A DNA stretch of 64,000 nucleotides from Clostridiaceae bacterium (GCA_902363625.1 CABJAS010000007.1:186001-250000); one strand, 5' to 3'. Positions 52,048 to 61,716 are shown, numbered from the stretch's first letter. Program-made: numbers and translations. Notes: generated by a model not told the origin, from the sequence alone.

Positions 52048-52152
52048 ATATAATATTATCGAATTAAAAATACTTTGTATACTGTATAAAAGGGTTTATT
52101 TTTCTAGTATGTTGCATATTTTTCTGGTCTCAATATTGCTAAGTGATAATAT

Positions 52153-52209
52153 AAAAAGAGTTTAGTAAATAAATGGATTTAAATCCTTTATCTTCTTAAA
52201 CTCTTTTTT
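52153..52209. terminator. bidirectional terminator after the DUF975-like gene
   Basis: AAAAAGAGTTTA and TAAACTCTTTTTT arms around a 32-base loop that has its own GGATTT/AAATCC stem. Confidence 0.7.
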
Positions 52210-52223
52210 CATGCTTTTATGAT

Positions 52224-52871
52224 TTAAATATCTGCTTTATTATTAATAGGGACTTTATGAGAATATAAGATTGTAAATATACAATATTGTAAGGCTGAAA
52301 AAGTGATCCAAATATAATCGAAATTATATAAGCAGTAATGAAGAATTCCAAAAATAATATCAATGATTAAGATATCAGATAGAGCATAGAAAGCTCCTTC
52401 TTGCCAACATAATTTTATAATTTGAAATGAATTTAATTGAGTATAATGTTTTACAACAAATAGGGGAAGAAATCTCAATCTATATGAAATATAATAGCCA
52501 GGGATTATAAACATTAAGGCTCCAAATCCGATAGTGATAAGCTGTATAAAAGAACAACATACCGCTTTTTTCCAAAATAAGAAAGGACACTCTATTGACA
52601 TGGTTTCTTTACGGCAATAGCTATAAATATAAATATTTAACGGATTCACTATGAAAATGCAGATGAATATAAAAATCATAAACAAGTGAATATCTTTCCA
52701 CCAAGGATAAATTGGATTAGGGTTAAAAGGCTGAGAAGTATGGCTGTTACTTAGAAATCTGACGGAATTGAATAATAAATAGGAAACAAAGCACATGAGT
52801 GCGGCTTTAAAATAAATATTGTAGATTAAATGTGCTTTCTTCCTGAGTATATTTAATGTACTAAAAGACAT
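52224..52871 (-). CDS. DUF975-like membrane protein
   Basis: A 215-residue protein with six hydrophobic segments. GFGALMFIIPGYYISYRLRF and the following SFQIIKLCWQEGAFYALSDI match the DUF975 pattern (IPGIIKxxxYSxxxYI...A...S.xxM.GxKxxLF), though it is divergent. It overlaps the preceding 94-residue gene (TAATG), so both are one operon. Function unknown. Confidence 0.65.
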   Translation of the reverse strand: MSFSTLNILRKKAHLIYNIYFKAALMCFVSYLLFNSVRFLSNSHTSQPFNPNPIYPWWKDIHLFMIFIFICIFIVNPLNIYIYSYCRKETMSIECPFLFWKKAVCCSFIQLITIGFGALMFIIPGYYISYRLRFLPLFVVKHYTQLNSFQIIKLCWQEGAFYALSDILIIDIIFGILHYCLYNFDYIWITFSALQYCIFTILYSHKVPINNKADI

Positions 52872-53155
52872 TAGAATCTCACTCTAGCTAATGTTATGGC
52901 ATAATGCTTCACATTTGAATGCCAAATTGCACTTACTGTTAAATAGTCAGATTTTTGATTCATAGTAACAGATATATATTTATAATTATTATTCGTCGTA
53001 CATCCTATTAATGATATTTCAGGTTTTCTTCTTTCATTTGATTGAATTTTAATTATTGTAGCCGATGTGTTCTTTTTCTTTAGAAGATTTGAAACTTTTT
53101 CTAATTGAAATGTATAAATAGTTTTAGCAGTATGGTAAGGTTGATTATTTTTCAT
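52871..53155 (-). CDS. hypothetical protein coupled to the DUF975-like gene
   Basis: A 94-residue basic protein without signal peptide or membrane segment, with a beta-rich C-terminal half (YKYISVTMNQKSDYLTVSAI). AAGGAG precedes the ATG and its stop overlaps the next start. No family recognised. It is part of the minus-strand accessory block next to the peptide/TPR cassette. Confidence 0.55.
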   Translation of the reverse strand: MKNNQPYHTAKTIYTFQLEKVSNLLKKKNTSATIIKIQSNERRKPEISLIGCTTNNNYKYISVTMNQKSDYLTVSAIWHSNVKHYAITLARVRF

Positions 53156-53231
53156 AATTACTTGCTCCTTCGTTAGATATTATTTATTAAATATATTTAA
53201 ACAATGCAATAGATAAAGCTAGATAGTTCCT

Positions 53232-53477
53232 TTAAAAATCTGTTTTTGAAGTGATTGTGTTAACAAAGAAATAAAAGTAAATAGGAATGGTAATAATTAG
53301 ACATAGAATTAGAATAGAATTTCTACTTGAGAGTATATGATTCATCGAATTTCCAACTAAAAAACACAGCACTAAAGAACATAAAAATTTAAATGATTGT
53401 TTCATATCGTTTTTTCTTCTCAATATAACTTGCAGACAAATGCCAACTATACAAAATAAAATAGCGGTTATAGTCAT
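53232..53477 (-). CDS. small membrane protein
   Basis: An 81-residue protein with three hydrophobic segments (residues about 2-18, 29-45 and 50-75) and little else. AAAGGGG is ten bases before the ATG. Proteins of this kind are often immunity or helper proteins in bacteriocin-like loci, but nothing here proves that. Confidence 0.5.
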   Translation of the reverse strand: MTITAILFCIVGICLQVILRRKNDMKQSFKFLCSLVLCFLVGNSMNHILSSRNSILILCLIITIPIYFYFFVNTITSKTDF

Positions 53478-53938
53478 AATTATTTACCCCTTTCATTTAC
53501 TATTGTTTAAAGCTTTAATTTTGGGATGATTTTTCTAAAGTGAAAAATATAATATCAGAATTTGTATAATTAAATTATATCATGGTTTCTATAGCTTCAT
53601 ATATTTAATTATGATTTAGTGGACAAACATGATTTCATAAAACATGCTTAATAACAAGTAAAATAGTGTATTTTACGCTTATATTAAGATTCTAATAAAT
53701 TTTCTAAATTGCTATAATTTATCAAAATGATAAGGTGAAAATTATAAATGGCTTTATCTATAAGATGTTAAAATTACAAGAAAAATAGGCACATAAAGTG
53801 CCTGATGTAAGAGTGCGTTTAGTGTGATAGGGGGAAGCAGTAGGTTGTATAAATGTAAGATTGATGGATGTGTAAGAAATTTATTTTGGGAAGATGATAA
53901 AAGATGGTTCTTTAGAGAGTCATCAACCATGAATACTT
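53478..53938. other. intergenic region without a recognisable gene
   Basis: Very AT-rich. Contains a minus-strand terminator hairpin at 53787-53803 and a larger imperfect hairpin (ATGGTT/AACCAT near 53903-53930) just after the next gene's stop. No coding frame or RNA gene seen. Confidence 0.45.
53787..53803 (-). terminator. terminator of the 191-residue protein gene
   Basis: On the minus strand AGGCAC-TTTAT-GTGCCT is followed by ATTTTT. Confidence 0.65.
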
Positions 53939-54514
53939 TTATGGATAACGAATAACTGTATCTGTTCTAGCAACACCAATTGGAAGAATATTTGTAATAC
54001 CCAGCATATTAACAACTTGTGTGTATCCAACAGTTGGATACGAAGCAGTTACAAAAGAGCTGATTTGCATATCTTTTATTTGATTATAATTTAATGTTGT
54101 TTTTAAATCTCTTAAAATTTCTGTGTTATTAGAGCTAATGATTTCAATATTCTTTTCATTAACATAAATTGTTTTGTCATGCCCATATAAAATTAATGTT
54201 TTCTCTTGTTGATTATAAGATATCGCTTGGCAAGGATAGTCAAGAATGTATACTTCATCTATTTTTGAATTATTATCGTTCATTTTAGCAAGATAGCTAA
54301 TGTTTTCAAACATATTTGTATTAGTTGTATTCATTAATAATATAAAAGTTTTATCAAATTCAAAAGCTGTTTCATTTAAAGGGGATAGAGAGGTTTCAAA
54401 TAGTTCTTTGTTATATTTGATTTGTTTATTAGTTTCTAATTTTATGATTGTATAACAACCAATTATTATCACTATGATTGCAAAAATTATAACACTAAAA
54501 TATTTTTTTTTCAT
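53939..54514 (-). CDS. membrane-anchored hypothetical protein
   Basis: A 191-residue protein with one N-terminal transmembrane segment (residues about 5-25) and an extracellular beta-rich domain (KFDKTFILLMNTT-like strands, KTLILYGHDKTIYVNEKN, PTVGYTQVVNMLGITNILP). AAGGTGGGA precedes the ATG. No family recognised. It follows the secreted 198-residue protein gene after 56 bases and may be co-expressed with it. Confidence 0.5.
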   Translation of the reverse strand: MKKKYFSVIIFAIIVIIIGCYTIIKLETNKQIKYNKELFETSLSPLNETAFEFDKTFILLMNTTNTNMFENISYLAKMNDNNSKIDEVYILDYPCQAISYNQQEKTLILYGHDKTIYVNEKNIEIISSNNTEILRDLKTTLNYNQIKDMQISSFVTASYPTVGYTQVVNMLGITNILPIGVARTDTVIRYP

Positions 54515-54570
54515 TTGAATCCCACCTTTTAGAATTAAAGACTAGCCTTTAATGACCAGTCTTATTTTTT

Positions 54571-55167
54571 TTATCGATATTCAGGTATAAATCTTTCAGC
54601 AGTTTTTACAAAAGTAGTGAAATTATATTCATATAAATAGTTCCCAGTATAATTGTCATACTCTATCCCTTTGTAATATGTCCAATCAAAATCCGTAATC
54701 ACTCTCAACTTAGAGTCTCTTGATTGATCTACATCAATAGTATAACCTGACGCATAGCTTACTCCTTGAGATACAGCTAATGTCCCATTTCCCGTTACAT
54801 AACTTCCAGCATAAAGAAAACTTATTGATAAAGAGACATTGACAGTTTCAGTCTTTGAAAAGTTATAGCTACTAACACGTCTCCAGATATCTGTAAATGG
54901 ATGATACCCGTGATCGTACCATATTCTAGTTCCATGATCTAATTCAACAACACTTGAGTAACGTTGATTCATCTTGGCGATATACTCTTCTTGAGGGATA
55001 GGCATATTATAATCTGTTATATTCCCATCTGTATCATATGCAACATAATATCCGTTAAACAATTCTTCGATACAAGGTGTTTCTTTTGCATGAATAGGTG
55101 TCATTATTAACCCTATTGTCATACACATACTCATTGCGACAACTAAAAATCTTTTTAAAGTTTTCAT
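54571..55167 (-). CDS. secreted hypothetical protein
   Basis: A 198-residue exported protein: clear signal peptide MKTLKRFLVVAMSMCMTIGL with cleavage after IHA. The mature part is rich in Tyr, Asp and Thr, with alternating hydrophobic strands (TVNVSLSISFLYAGSYVTGN) that suggest a beta sandwich. One cysteine near the mature N-terminus. No family recognised. First gene of the unknown block, about 760 bases from the two-component system on the same strand. Confidence 0.55.
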   Translation of the reverse strand: MKTLKRFLVVAMSMCMTIGLIMTPIHAKETPCIEELFNGYYVAYDTDGNITDYNMPIPQEEYIAKMNQRYSSVVELDHGTRIWYDHGYHPFTDIWRRVSSYNFSKTETVNVSLSISFLYAGSYVTGNGTLAVSQGVSYASGYTIDVDQSRDSKLRVITDFDWTYYKGIEYDNYTGNYLYEYNFTTFVKTAERFIPEYR

Positions 55168-55438
55168 AATTCAAAGCTCCATTTCATTTTCCAAAACGAG
55201 ACTTCACATTTCTGCTACTAGGAATTATCAAAATAGCTTATTATGTGCATTGGTAATACACCTCCCAACTTTATTAATATTTCTTTATATCTATTTATAT
55301 ATTAACATAGTTCCTTATAATTTTATTGCTAGCTAAATAGAATGCAACAAATTATTTTATATCATATAAATGAAAACGGTTTCCGTATTGTATTTGATGA
55401 CATAGCTTTGCCACAAATAATACAGAAATGGGGCTTGA

Positions 55439-55560
55439 TTTAATGATAACTAAACTATTGATGAGGCACTCATCAATTAAAATGACTGAGCATTATACCC
55501 ACATTGACACCAATTGTGCTATTAGCCAGTATTCCAAAATATACAGTAAGGAATGCTAGA
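55439..55560 (+). pseudogene. tyrosine integrase C-terminal remnant
   Basis: One frame reads DLMITKLLMRHSSIKMTEHY and continues THIDTNCAISQYSKIYSKEC to a stop. HSSIKMTEHYTHID is the classical end of tyrosine recombinases, with the nucleophile Tyr in EHYTH. Everything upstream is missing or shifted, so it is inactive. Confidence 0.7.
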
Positions 55561-55593
55561 AATTTTTTCAAAATTGGTGTCAAATTGGTGTCA
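55504..55593. repeat. AATTGGTGTCA repeats next to the integrase remnant
   Basis: AATTGGTGTCA occurs twice in direct tandem (55572-55582 and 55583-55593), and its inverse TTGACACCAATT occurs at 55504-55515 inside the integrase remnant. Such a set could be arm-type recombinase sites or an old attachment site. Confidence 0.5.
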
Positions 55594-55697
55594 AACTGTT
55601 ATTGAAAAGAAAAGTGTATAAGTAAAATGCAATATTCTTGCGGTTTTTCATAAAGTATCTAATATCAAAAAACAATGATATTATCAATATAAAATGA

Positions 55698-55723
55698 AAA
55701 ACCGAGTCGGGATTACTCGGTTT
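55698..55723. terminator. hairpin of terminator type
   Basis: AACCGAGT-CGGGATT-ACTCGGTT with short A and T flanks, in the gap between the integrase remnant and the histidine kinase gene. Confidence 0.55.
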
Positions 55724-55929
55724 CTCTTTGCCTTATGATTACAAATTATTATATATATTTTAAGTTTAGGGAAATTAATTGAAAAAACTATTTTGTCTGC
55801 TTATTAAGTCTTGAACTATCCTCCTTTCTATGATTACAGTATAGCAAGAAATGTTGGTTATAATATGTCAGCAATATGGAAAAATTCACATAATTAGATG
55901 ATGAAAAAAGCTGCCATTGGCAGCCTTCG

Positions 55930-57942
55930 TTATTTATTAAATACAAGTGTTACTTTAAATAAATCACCATCGACACTTACTTGGCAGGTTCCGCCTTGAA
56001 GCTCGGTAAATGTTTTGGTAATGGCTAAACCTAAGCCAGAACCTTCACTGTGACGTGAGCTGTCACCTTGAACAAATCGTTCTAATAATTCATTGGCTTC
56101 AATACGTATTTCATGTTTACTGATATTCTTTAATGTGATTTGAACTTTTTCTTGGGTGTCGGTCACATCAATATAAACACGGGTATTTTCCATAGCGTAT
56201 TTGGATATATTAACCAGTAAATTAGTAATAATGCGATAGGTTTTCTGACTGTCCAGTTTCAAAATTGATTTTTCCTGATTAGAGGTAAATTTCAATTGTA
56301 AGCCTTGTTTTTCAAAGAGGTGATCGTATTCTAAGATCGCCTGTTTAATCAGCGAGATAATATCAATTTCCATTAAATTTAAGGTGATATTTCCTGATGA
56401 TGCTTTGCTGACTTCAAATAGATCGTTGATAAGATTTTTTAAACGTAAAGCATTACGATCAATAACAGCAATGTATTCTTTTTTCTTATCGTTATCAAGT
56501 TGTTCATCTTTGAGTAGATCGGCATACGTCACTATTGATGTTAATGGGGTTTTTAAATCGTGGGAAACACTGGTAATTAATTCGGTTTTCATTTTTTCTG
56601 AACGAATCTCACTATCAACGGCATTTTTAAAATCATCACGAATGGTATCCATTGAATCTTTATAAGAATTAAATACCCCTAAATCTGTATTTGTTGTCTT
56701 ATCAAATTTTCCGGAAGCAATTGAAGAGGTAACCTCTAATAATGACTGATAGTCATTTTTAACTTGATTGGCAACATTAATCATAATGATAAACAGTAAA
56801 ACACAGTAGATGATCAGTCCGATAACACCCATCCACATTGGCAGAATGATGATTGCAAAAGCGTTGACAATCACAACTTTAAATAATGTCAGATTATATT
56901 TTTCAGCTAAATCAAATTGTTTCATATTATCAAATACAAAATTAGCAACTTGGGCTGTTAAACTTCTTTCTTTTATATAAAGTAAAGGCGGATACTGCAA
57001 GAAATATTTAAAGACTAGGACATCCATGAGGAAGATAAACGCTAAAATAGCATAAAGCATGACACTCAATGGATTGTTGTAGAAAAAGTTGCTTGCAATA
57101 TAACGCGATGAGAAGGTCAGAAAGCCTAATGAGACAATGACCAATATTTCTAATGGAATATCAATGATATTCTGATAGAAAGAAAACTGTCTTAATTTTT
57201 TTAACGGTAAGCATAATCCTAAAACAGCTAAAACAACAAAACTAAATAATACGGCATTCATGTGATAAGAATAATCTTTATAGAGATATACACTACTATT
57301 GTAAGAAACAAGCGATGAAAGATCGGCTGATTTCTCTACCACGAATGTAAATACACGATTCTTTAAAAGTTCAATCGTTTCCTGAGTACCGGTATAATTG
57401 GATTGGAAATTATTGCGTATCAGATTTGTATAGGCACTTTTGATTGGAACATTTAAAGATGAAGTAGTTTCGATTGAAATTTCACCTTCCTCATTAAATG
57501 TAATTCTGTATACATCACCGCTGGCATTCATTGAAAGATCACCGGAATTAGAGTACGTAGAATTGTCTGTTAGATCCAGCATATGATATTTTAAAAATGA
57601 ATAATCATATTGAAGATTATCATTTGCTGAGATGATAAAATTATCCATCTGATTGAGCAGATAAGTACTTAAATTCTGTCCGTATAATTGACGTAAATTA
57701 TTTTCGCTTGGAGCATTAAGATCATAACGGTCATTATAATCAATCGCATAGCAAAAACGAAGTAAATCCAATTCAAACGTATAACTCTGTAAATAATCTT
57801 TACGAATTTGAATATTATTGTCTTGCTGTGGATAGCTGTAGCTTTGCACACTGTTCAGGATGTCATATTGCATAATACCAATACAGCTTGCGATGATCAG
57901 GATAAAGGGGAGAAGGAAAACAATGATCGATTTTTTCTTCAT
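55930..57942 (-). CDS. sensor histidine kinase with extracellular domain
   Basis: A 670-residue kinase: one N-terminal membrane segment (residues 7-27), an extracellular sensing domain of about 200 residues, then about six further membrane segments (230-400), DHp domain with phosphoacceptor His near residue 460 (SVSHDLKTPLTSIVTYADL), and ATPase domain with N-box NLLVNISKYAMEN and G-box GSGLGLAITKTF. The N-box is unusual in having Ser-Lys where many have Asn-Ala. It starts 13 bases after the regulator gene. The signal is unknown; the architecture occurs in envelope-stress sensors. Confidence 0.9.
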   Translation of the reverse strand: MKKKSIIVFLLPFILIIASCIGIMQYDILNSVQSYSYPQQDNNIQIRKDYLQSYTFELDLLRFCYAIDYNDRYDLNAPSENNLRQLYGQNLSTYLLNQMDNFIISANDNLQYDYSFLKYHMLDLTDNSTYSNSGDLSMNASGDVYRITFNEEGEISIETTSSLNVPIKSAYTNLIRNNFQSNYTGTQETIELLKNRVFTFVVEKSADLSSLVSYNSSVYLYKDYSYHMNAVLFSFVVLAVLGLCLPLKKLRQFSFYQNIIDIPLEILVIVSLGFLTFSSRYIASNFFYNNPLSVMLYAILAFIFLMDVLVFKYFLQYPPLLYIKERSLTAQVANFVFDNMKQFDLAEKYNLTLFKVVIVNAFAIIILPMWMGVIGLIIYCVLLFIIMINVANQVKNDYQSLLEVTSSIASGKFDKTTNTDLGVFNSYKDSMDTIRDDFKNAVDSEIRSEKMKTELITSVSHDLKTPLTSIVTYADLLKDEQLDNDKKKEYIAVIDRNALRLKNLINDLFEVSKASSGNITLNLMEIDIISLIKQAILEYDHLFEKQGLQLKFTSNQEKSILKLDSQKTYRIITNLLVNISKYAMENTRVYIDVTDTQEKVQITLKNISKHEIRIEANELLERFVQGDSSRHSEGSGLGLAITKTFTELQGGTCQVSVDGDLFKVTLVFNK

Positions 57943-57954
57943 AGTATCGTCTCC

Positions 57955-58653
57955 TTATTGTTTTTCAATTTTATAGCCAATTCCCCATACCACTTTAATG
58001 TATCGTGGATTTTTAGGATCGATTTCAATCTTTTCTCTTAAATTACGGATATGAACCATTACGGTATCACTATTGATTGCAATATCATTCCATACTTTTT
58101 CATAAATGGTGTCTGTATCAAAAACGATACCCGGATTGGACATAAATAAATCTAAAATTTTAAACTCGATAGGCGTTAATTTAGTAAGCTGTCCGTCTAC
58201 GAAAACTTCTTTTGTGTCTTCGTTTAATTCTAAGCCACCAATAATTTTAACGTTTTCACTGACCACATTTTGGCTTTTCATATAGCGTTGATAACGTCGT
58301 AAATGAGAATTTACACGTGCCAGTAATTCCATCGGAACAAATGGCTTTGTCATGTAATCATCAGCTCCCATGTTCAGACCTGTAATTTTATCAATATCCT
58401 CCGATTTAGCGGACAACATGATGACAGGCAGATCATGAGTTTCTCTTAGCTTTAACACCATTGAAATTCCATCCATAACGGGCATCATAATATCAATGAT
58501 GGCTAAGTGTACGACATTTTGTTCTAAAACATCTAATCCTTCCTGACCGTTTCCGGCAATTAGAACATGATATCCCTGGTTTTTTAAATAGATTGCGATG
58601 GCATTAGCAATCTCCTGCTCGTCTTCAACAACGAGAATCGTTTGGTTATTCAT
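57955..58653 (-). CDS. OmpR-family response regulator (VanR-like)
   Basis: A 232-residue regulator: receiver domain with Asp54 (LAIIDIMMP), Thr/Ser and Lys of the switch (IMLSAKSEDID, TKPF), then winged helix with SDTVMVHIRNLREKIE. In sequence style it resembles VanR and similar regulators, but it is 45 kb from vanHAX. First gene of the two-gene operon with the kinase. Confidence 0.92.
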   Translation of the reverse strand: MNNQTILVVEDEQEIANAIAIYLKNQGYHVLIAGNGQEGLDVLEQNVVHLAIIDIMMPVMDGISMVLKLRETHDLPVIMLSAKSEDIDKITGLNMGADDYMTKPFVPMELLARVNSHLRRYQRYMKSQNVVSENVKIIGGLELNEDTKEVFVDGQLTKLTPIEFKILDLFMSNPGIVFDTDTIYEKVWNDIAINSDTVMVHIRNLREKIEIDPKNPRYIKVVWGIGYKIEKQ

Positions 58654-58746
58654 TTTTTTCCCTCACTTATTTTTTTCCTGACACCTATAGTATAGGTCAG
58701 TTTTATTAATATTCTTTGTAGTAATTATTAAAGATTCTCTTAAGAT

Positions 58747-59307
58747 TTATTGCTGACACTCTTTAAAACAAGGGCAATCAACCAAGTGATCATTTACCAT
58801 GCCGATAGACTGCATATAAGAATAAATAATCGTTTCCCCCACAAATTTAAATCCGCGTTTTTTAAGATCTTTGCTTATTTCCTTTGATAAAGGGGTAAAA
58901 GCGGGGACTTCCTCTAAAGTTGTCCAATGGTTAATAATAGGCTGATGATTGCAGAATTGCCAGATATATGTATCAAAACTGCCGAATTCTTTTTGAACTT
59001 CTATAAAAGCTTTGGCATTTGTTATAAGGGCGTCAATTTTTCGCCGATTTTTAATCATTGCCGGGTGTACTAAAAGCTCTGCTTTTTTAGAATCGTCATA
59101 TTCAGCAATTAATTTATAGTCAAAATGATCCAATGCCTCTTGAAGCCCGTCCCATCGTTCTAATATTAACCGCCAGCTTAAGCCAGCTTGCAGTCCCTCT
59201 AAAATCAGCATTTCAAATAAAGTATGGTCATCATGATGCAATCGACACCAATGGTGATCGTGGTATTTTATTTCTTCTGGTGTTTTTGCCCATCCACATC
59301 GTTTCAT
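58747..59307 (-). CDS. tag: DNA-3-methyladenine glycosylase I
   Basis: Excises 3-methyladenine from alkylated DNA. The 186 residues begin RCGWAKTPEEIKYHDHHWC and contain LFEMLILEGLQAGLSW and GETIIYSYMQSIGMVNDH. Zinc ligands Cys3 (MKRCGW region), the His pair near the C-terminus (VNDHLVDCPCF) and cysteines are present. Family length is matched. AAAGGAG precedes the ATG. Monocistronic. Confidence 0.95.
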   Translation of the reverse strand: MKRCGWAKTPEEIKYHDHHWCRLHHDDHTLFEMLILEGLQAGLSWRLILERWDGLQEALDHFDYKLIAEYDDSKKAELLVHPAMIKNRRKIDALITNAKAFIEVQKEFGSFDTYIWQFCNHQPIINHWTTLEEVPAFTPLSKEISKDLKKRGFKFVGETIIYSYMQSIGMVNDHLVDCPCFKECQQ

Positions 59308-59681
59308 TCTATCACTCCTTTAGTTAATATTATATAGGAAAAACTCTGATAAGCAATCAGTTCATCTTAATTAGGGAGATTATTGACCGGCTGTAGATAC
59401 ACATGTGGGCATAGATGGAATTATGTTATCTGCATAATTGGATTCAGTTTTCATCTAAGAATCACTTCGTCAGAGTGTGGGTGCAGTCTAAAAAAGAAAA
59501 CGTTGTTAGGATATTTTTATAAGTATTAAATATGGAATGTGAATTAGTTGATTTGACATAAAAGCTAAATTAAGATAAAAATAGGGGATGAGAAGCTTGA
59601 TTATATATCTTGAAGTTATCAAATAATAAACATACCCAAATCTCTGAAAATAATATATAATATCCAAAGAGGTGATGATAA
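59308..59681. other. intergenic region between tag and rarA
   Basis: AT-rich; a TATAAT at 59656-59661 ahead of rarA is the only element I can point to. No gene, repeat or RNA seen. Confidence 0.45.
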
Positions 59682-60953
59682 ATGCCATTAGCAGATAAAT
59701 TGAGACCGGAAACGATAGATGACATTGTGGGACAAAGCCATCTTTTAGGAGAAGGAAGACCCCTAAGAAAGATCATTGAATCAAGACAGATTCCTAATCT
59801 GATTTTTTTTGGTCCACCGGGAGTAGGTAAGACAACAGTAGCGAAGATGATCGCAAAATACAGTGATAAGCAGTATTATAAATTGAATGGGACAACTGCA
59901 TCTTTGGCAGATATCAAAGCCATTATGGCGGAATCAGAGAGTATTTATGCTACTCAGGGCATTATTCTCTATTTGGATGAGATACAGTATTTGAATAAAA
60001 AACAGCAGCAGTCTTTATTAGAGTATATCGAAGTTGGAAAAATCACGCTGATTGCTTCGACGACCGAAAATCCTTATTTTTATGTATATAATGCGTTGCT
60101 TAGCCGTAGTGCTGTTTTTGAATTTAAATCTGTCAGTGCAGATGAGCTATTGCCGGCAATTGATCGTGCCTATCATCATTTAGAACAAGAAAATGATGTT
60201 CATTTTAATATAGAAGAGGATGTAAAATTATATATTGCGAAAACAAGCGGGGGTGATGTAAGAAAAGCCTTAAACTCAGTTGAGTTGTCTTATTTTGCCT
60301 GTCGCGGTGAAGATCGGGAGATCTTTATTACTAAGGAAGTAGTGGCACAGCTTGTTCAGCATACTGGTATGAATTTTGATAAAGACGGGGATCAGCATTA
60401 TGATTTATTGTCGGGATTACAAAAGTCGATTCGCGGAAGTGATGAAAATGCCGCATTGTTTTATTTAGCGAAACTGTTAAATGGCGGAGATCTGCTTTCT
60501 CCTTGCCGCCGTTTGCTGGTTATTGCGACGGAGGATATCGGAATGGCATATCCGCAGGCGATTACGATAGTGAAGGCGTGTGTCGATAGTGCTATTCAAT
60601 TAGGGCTGCCGGAAGCACAGATACCTTTAGCACAGGCGGTCGTTGTTTTGGCGACTGCTCCGAAATCAAATTCTGCTTACAGTGCTATTGCAATGGCGAT
60701 GCAGGATGTAAGCAGTGGAAAAGGAAGTCGTCTGCCTCGATGTATACAAAATGTGCACTATGATGGATTAGGTGAACAAAAAGGACAGAATTATATTTAT
60801 CCTCATGATTATGTAAACGATTATGTTCATCAGGTTTATATGCCAGAAGATTTAGTAGGGCATGTTTATTATCAGCCGTCAAACAATAAGCATGAACAGC
60901 AGATCGCTCAATATTGGAAACAAGTAAAAAGTCAGAAGGATCGAAAAAAATAA
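59682..60953 (+). CDS. rarA: replication-associated recombination protein A (MgsA/RarA)
   Basis: A 423-residue AAA+ ATPase of stalled-fork maintenance. Walker A FFGPPGVGKTTVAK near residue 42, Walker B ILYLDEIQYL, sensor 1 STTENP, arginine finger region and the C-terminal MgsA tetramerisation part with ATEDIGMAYPQAI and KGSRLPRCIQNVHYDG. The start MPLADKLRPETIDDIVGQ is typical. It overlaps the short-chain dehydrogenase gene (TAATG). Confidence 0.93.
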   Translation: MPLADKLRPETIDDIVGQSHLLGEGRPLRKIIESRQIPNLIFFGPPGVGKTTVAKMIAKYSDKQYYKLNGTTASLADIKAIMAESESIYATQGIILYLDEIQYLNKKQQQSLLEYIEVGKITLIASTTENPYFYVYNALLSRSAVFEFKSVSADELLPAIDRAYHHLEQENDVHFNIEEDVKLYIAKTSGGDVRKALNSVELSYFACRGEDREIFITKEVVAQLVQHTGMNFDKDGDQHYDLLSGLQKSIRGSDENAALFYLAKLLNGGDLLSPCRRLLVIATEDIGMAYPQAITIVKACVDSAIQLGLPEAQIPLAQAVVVLATAPKSNSAYSAIAMAMQDVSSGKGSRLPRCIQNVHYDGLGEQKGQNYIYPHDYVNDYVHQVYMPEDLVGHVYYQPSNNKHEQQIAQYWKQVKSQKDRKK

Positions 60954-61693
60954 TGAAGGCAGTTATTACCGGAGCGAGCAGTGGCTTAGGTGCTGCATTT
61001 GCCAGATGGCTGTCGCTGCGTCAGTATACAGTTGTTTTAATCGCACGTCATGAAGAAGATTTACTGCGTTTACAGGCAAAATTACCAAACAAAAGTGAAA
61101 TTATCGTTGCCGATCTTACGGACAAGACAGATATTTCTAAAGTCTGTGCTTATTTGCAAGAGGAAAAAGTAGATCTGCTCATTAATAATGCAGGGGTAGG
61201 CTGCTATGGAGAATTTTGGAAGATACCAGTCGATCAGGAAAAGAAAATGATGGAATTAAATATGCTGGCACCTGTACTTTTAATGAAAAGCTATATTGCG
61301 TATCAAGAAGCTGGGCGGGTTTTGAATGTGGCATCTATTGCCGCCAAGCAGGCAGACCCCCTGATGGCAGGATATGGGGCATCTAAAGCATTTTTACTGA
61401 TGCTGTCTAAAAGCATAAATATAGAACTGGCTTATTCTTCTAAGGATATCTTGATTCAAACCTGTCTGCCGGGATCTTTCATCTCTGATTTTGATAAACA
61501 GGCTAATATTATGCATTCTTTAGCTAAAGTGGGAAGCGATGACATTGCCGGAAAAATCATGCGGGATGTCTTTAAGAATAAAAAAATAATTATTCCCGGA
61601 ACTAAAAATAAAGGGGCATATTATTTAGGGAAAATCATTCCTGAAAGAATAATGAATAAAATCGAATATAAGTTGCAGAAGAGCAAGGAATAA
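60953..61693 (+). CDS. short-chain dehydrogenase/reductase
   Basis: A 246-residue SDR: cofactor motif TGASSGLGAAF (TGxxxGxG) at the N-terminus, NNAGVG in the core, catalytic Ser in NVASIAA and YGASK with Tyr and Lys. The closest style is the classical SDR subgroup annotated as sulfoacetaldehyde-reductase-like or DltE-like. The start at 60953 overlaps the rarA stop; a longer reading frame upstream lies inside rarA. Substrate unknown. Confidence 0.9.
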   Translation: MKAVITGASSGLGAAFARWLSLRQYTVVLIARHEEDLLRLQAKLPNKSEIIVADLTDKTDISKVCAYLQEEKVDLLINNAGVGCYGEFWKIPVDQEKKMMELNMLAPVLLMKSYIAYQEAGRVLNVASIAAKQADPLMAGYGASKAFLLMLSKSINIELAYSSKDILIQTCLPGSFISDFDKQANIMHSLAKVGSDDIAGKIMRDVFKNKKIIIPGTKNKGAYYLGKIIPERIMNKIEYKLQKSKE

Positions 61694-61716
61694 TAGGGAT
61701 ATCCTACAAAAAGGAT

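Larger units (their letters stand above)
55168..55929. other. intergenic region with integrase remnant and repeats
   Basis: The 762 bases contain an integrase C-terminal remnant, copies of an 11-base repeat and a hairpin at 55698-55723 (described separately). The remainder is AT-rich with no other gene. Confidence 0.5.

Noticed and set aside
55572..55593. Tandem 11-mers as a CRISPR array
   Set aside because: Two abutting copies without spacers do not make an array, and no cas gene is near. No CRISPR array was seen anywhere in the window.
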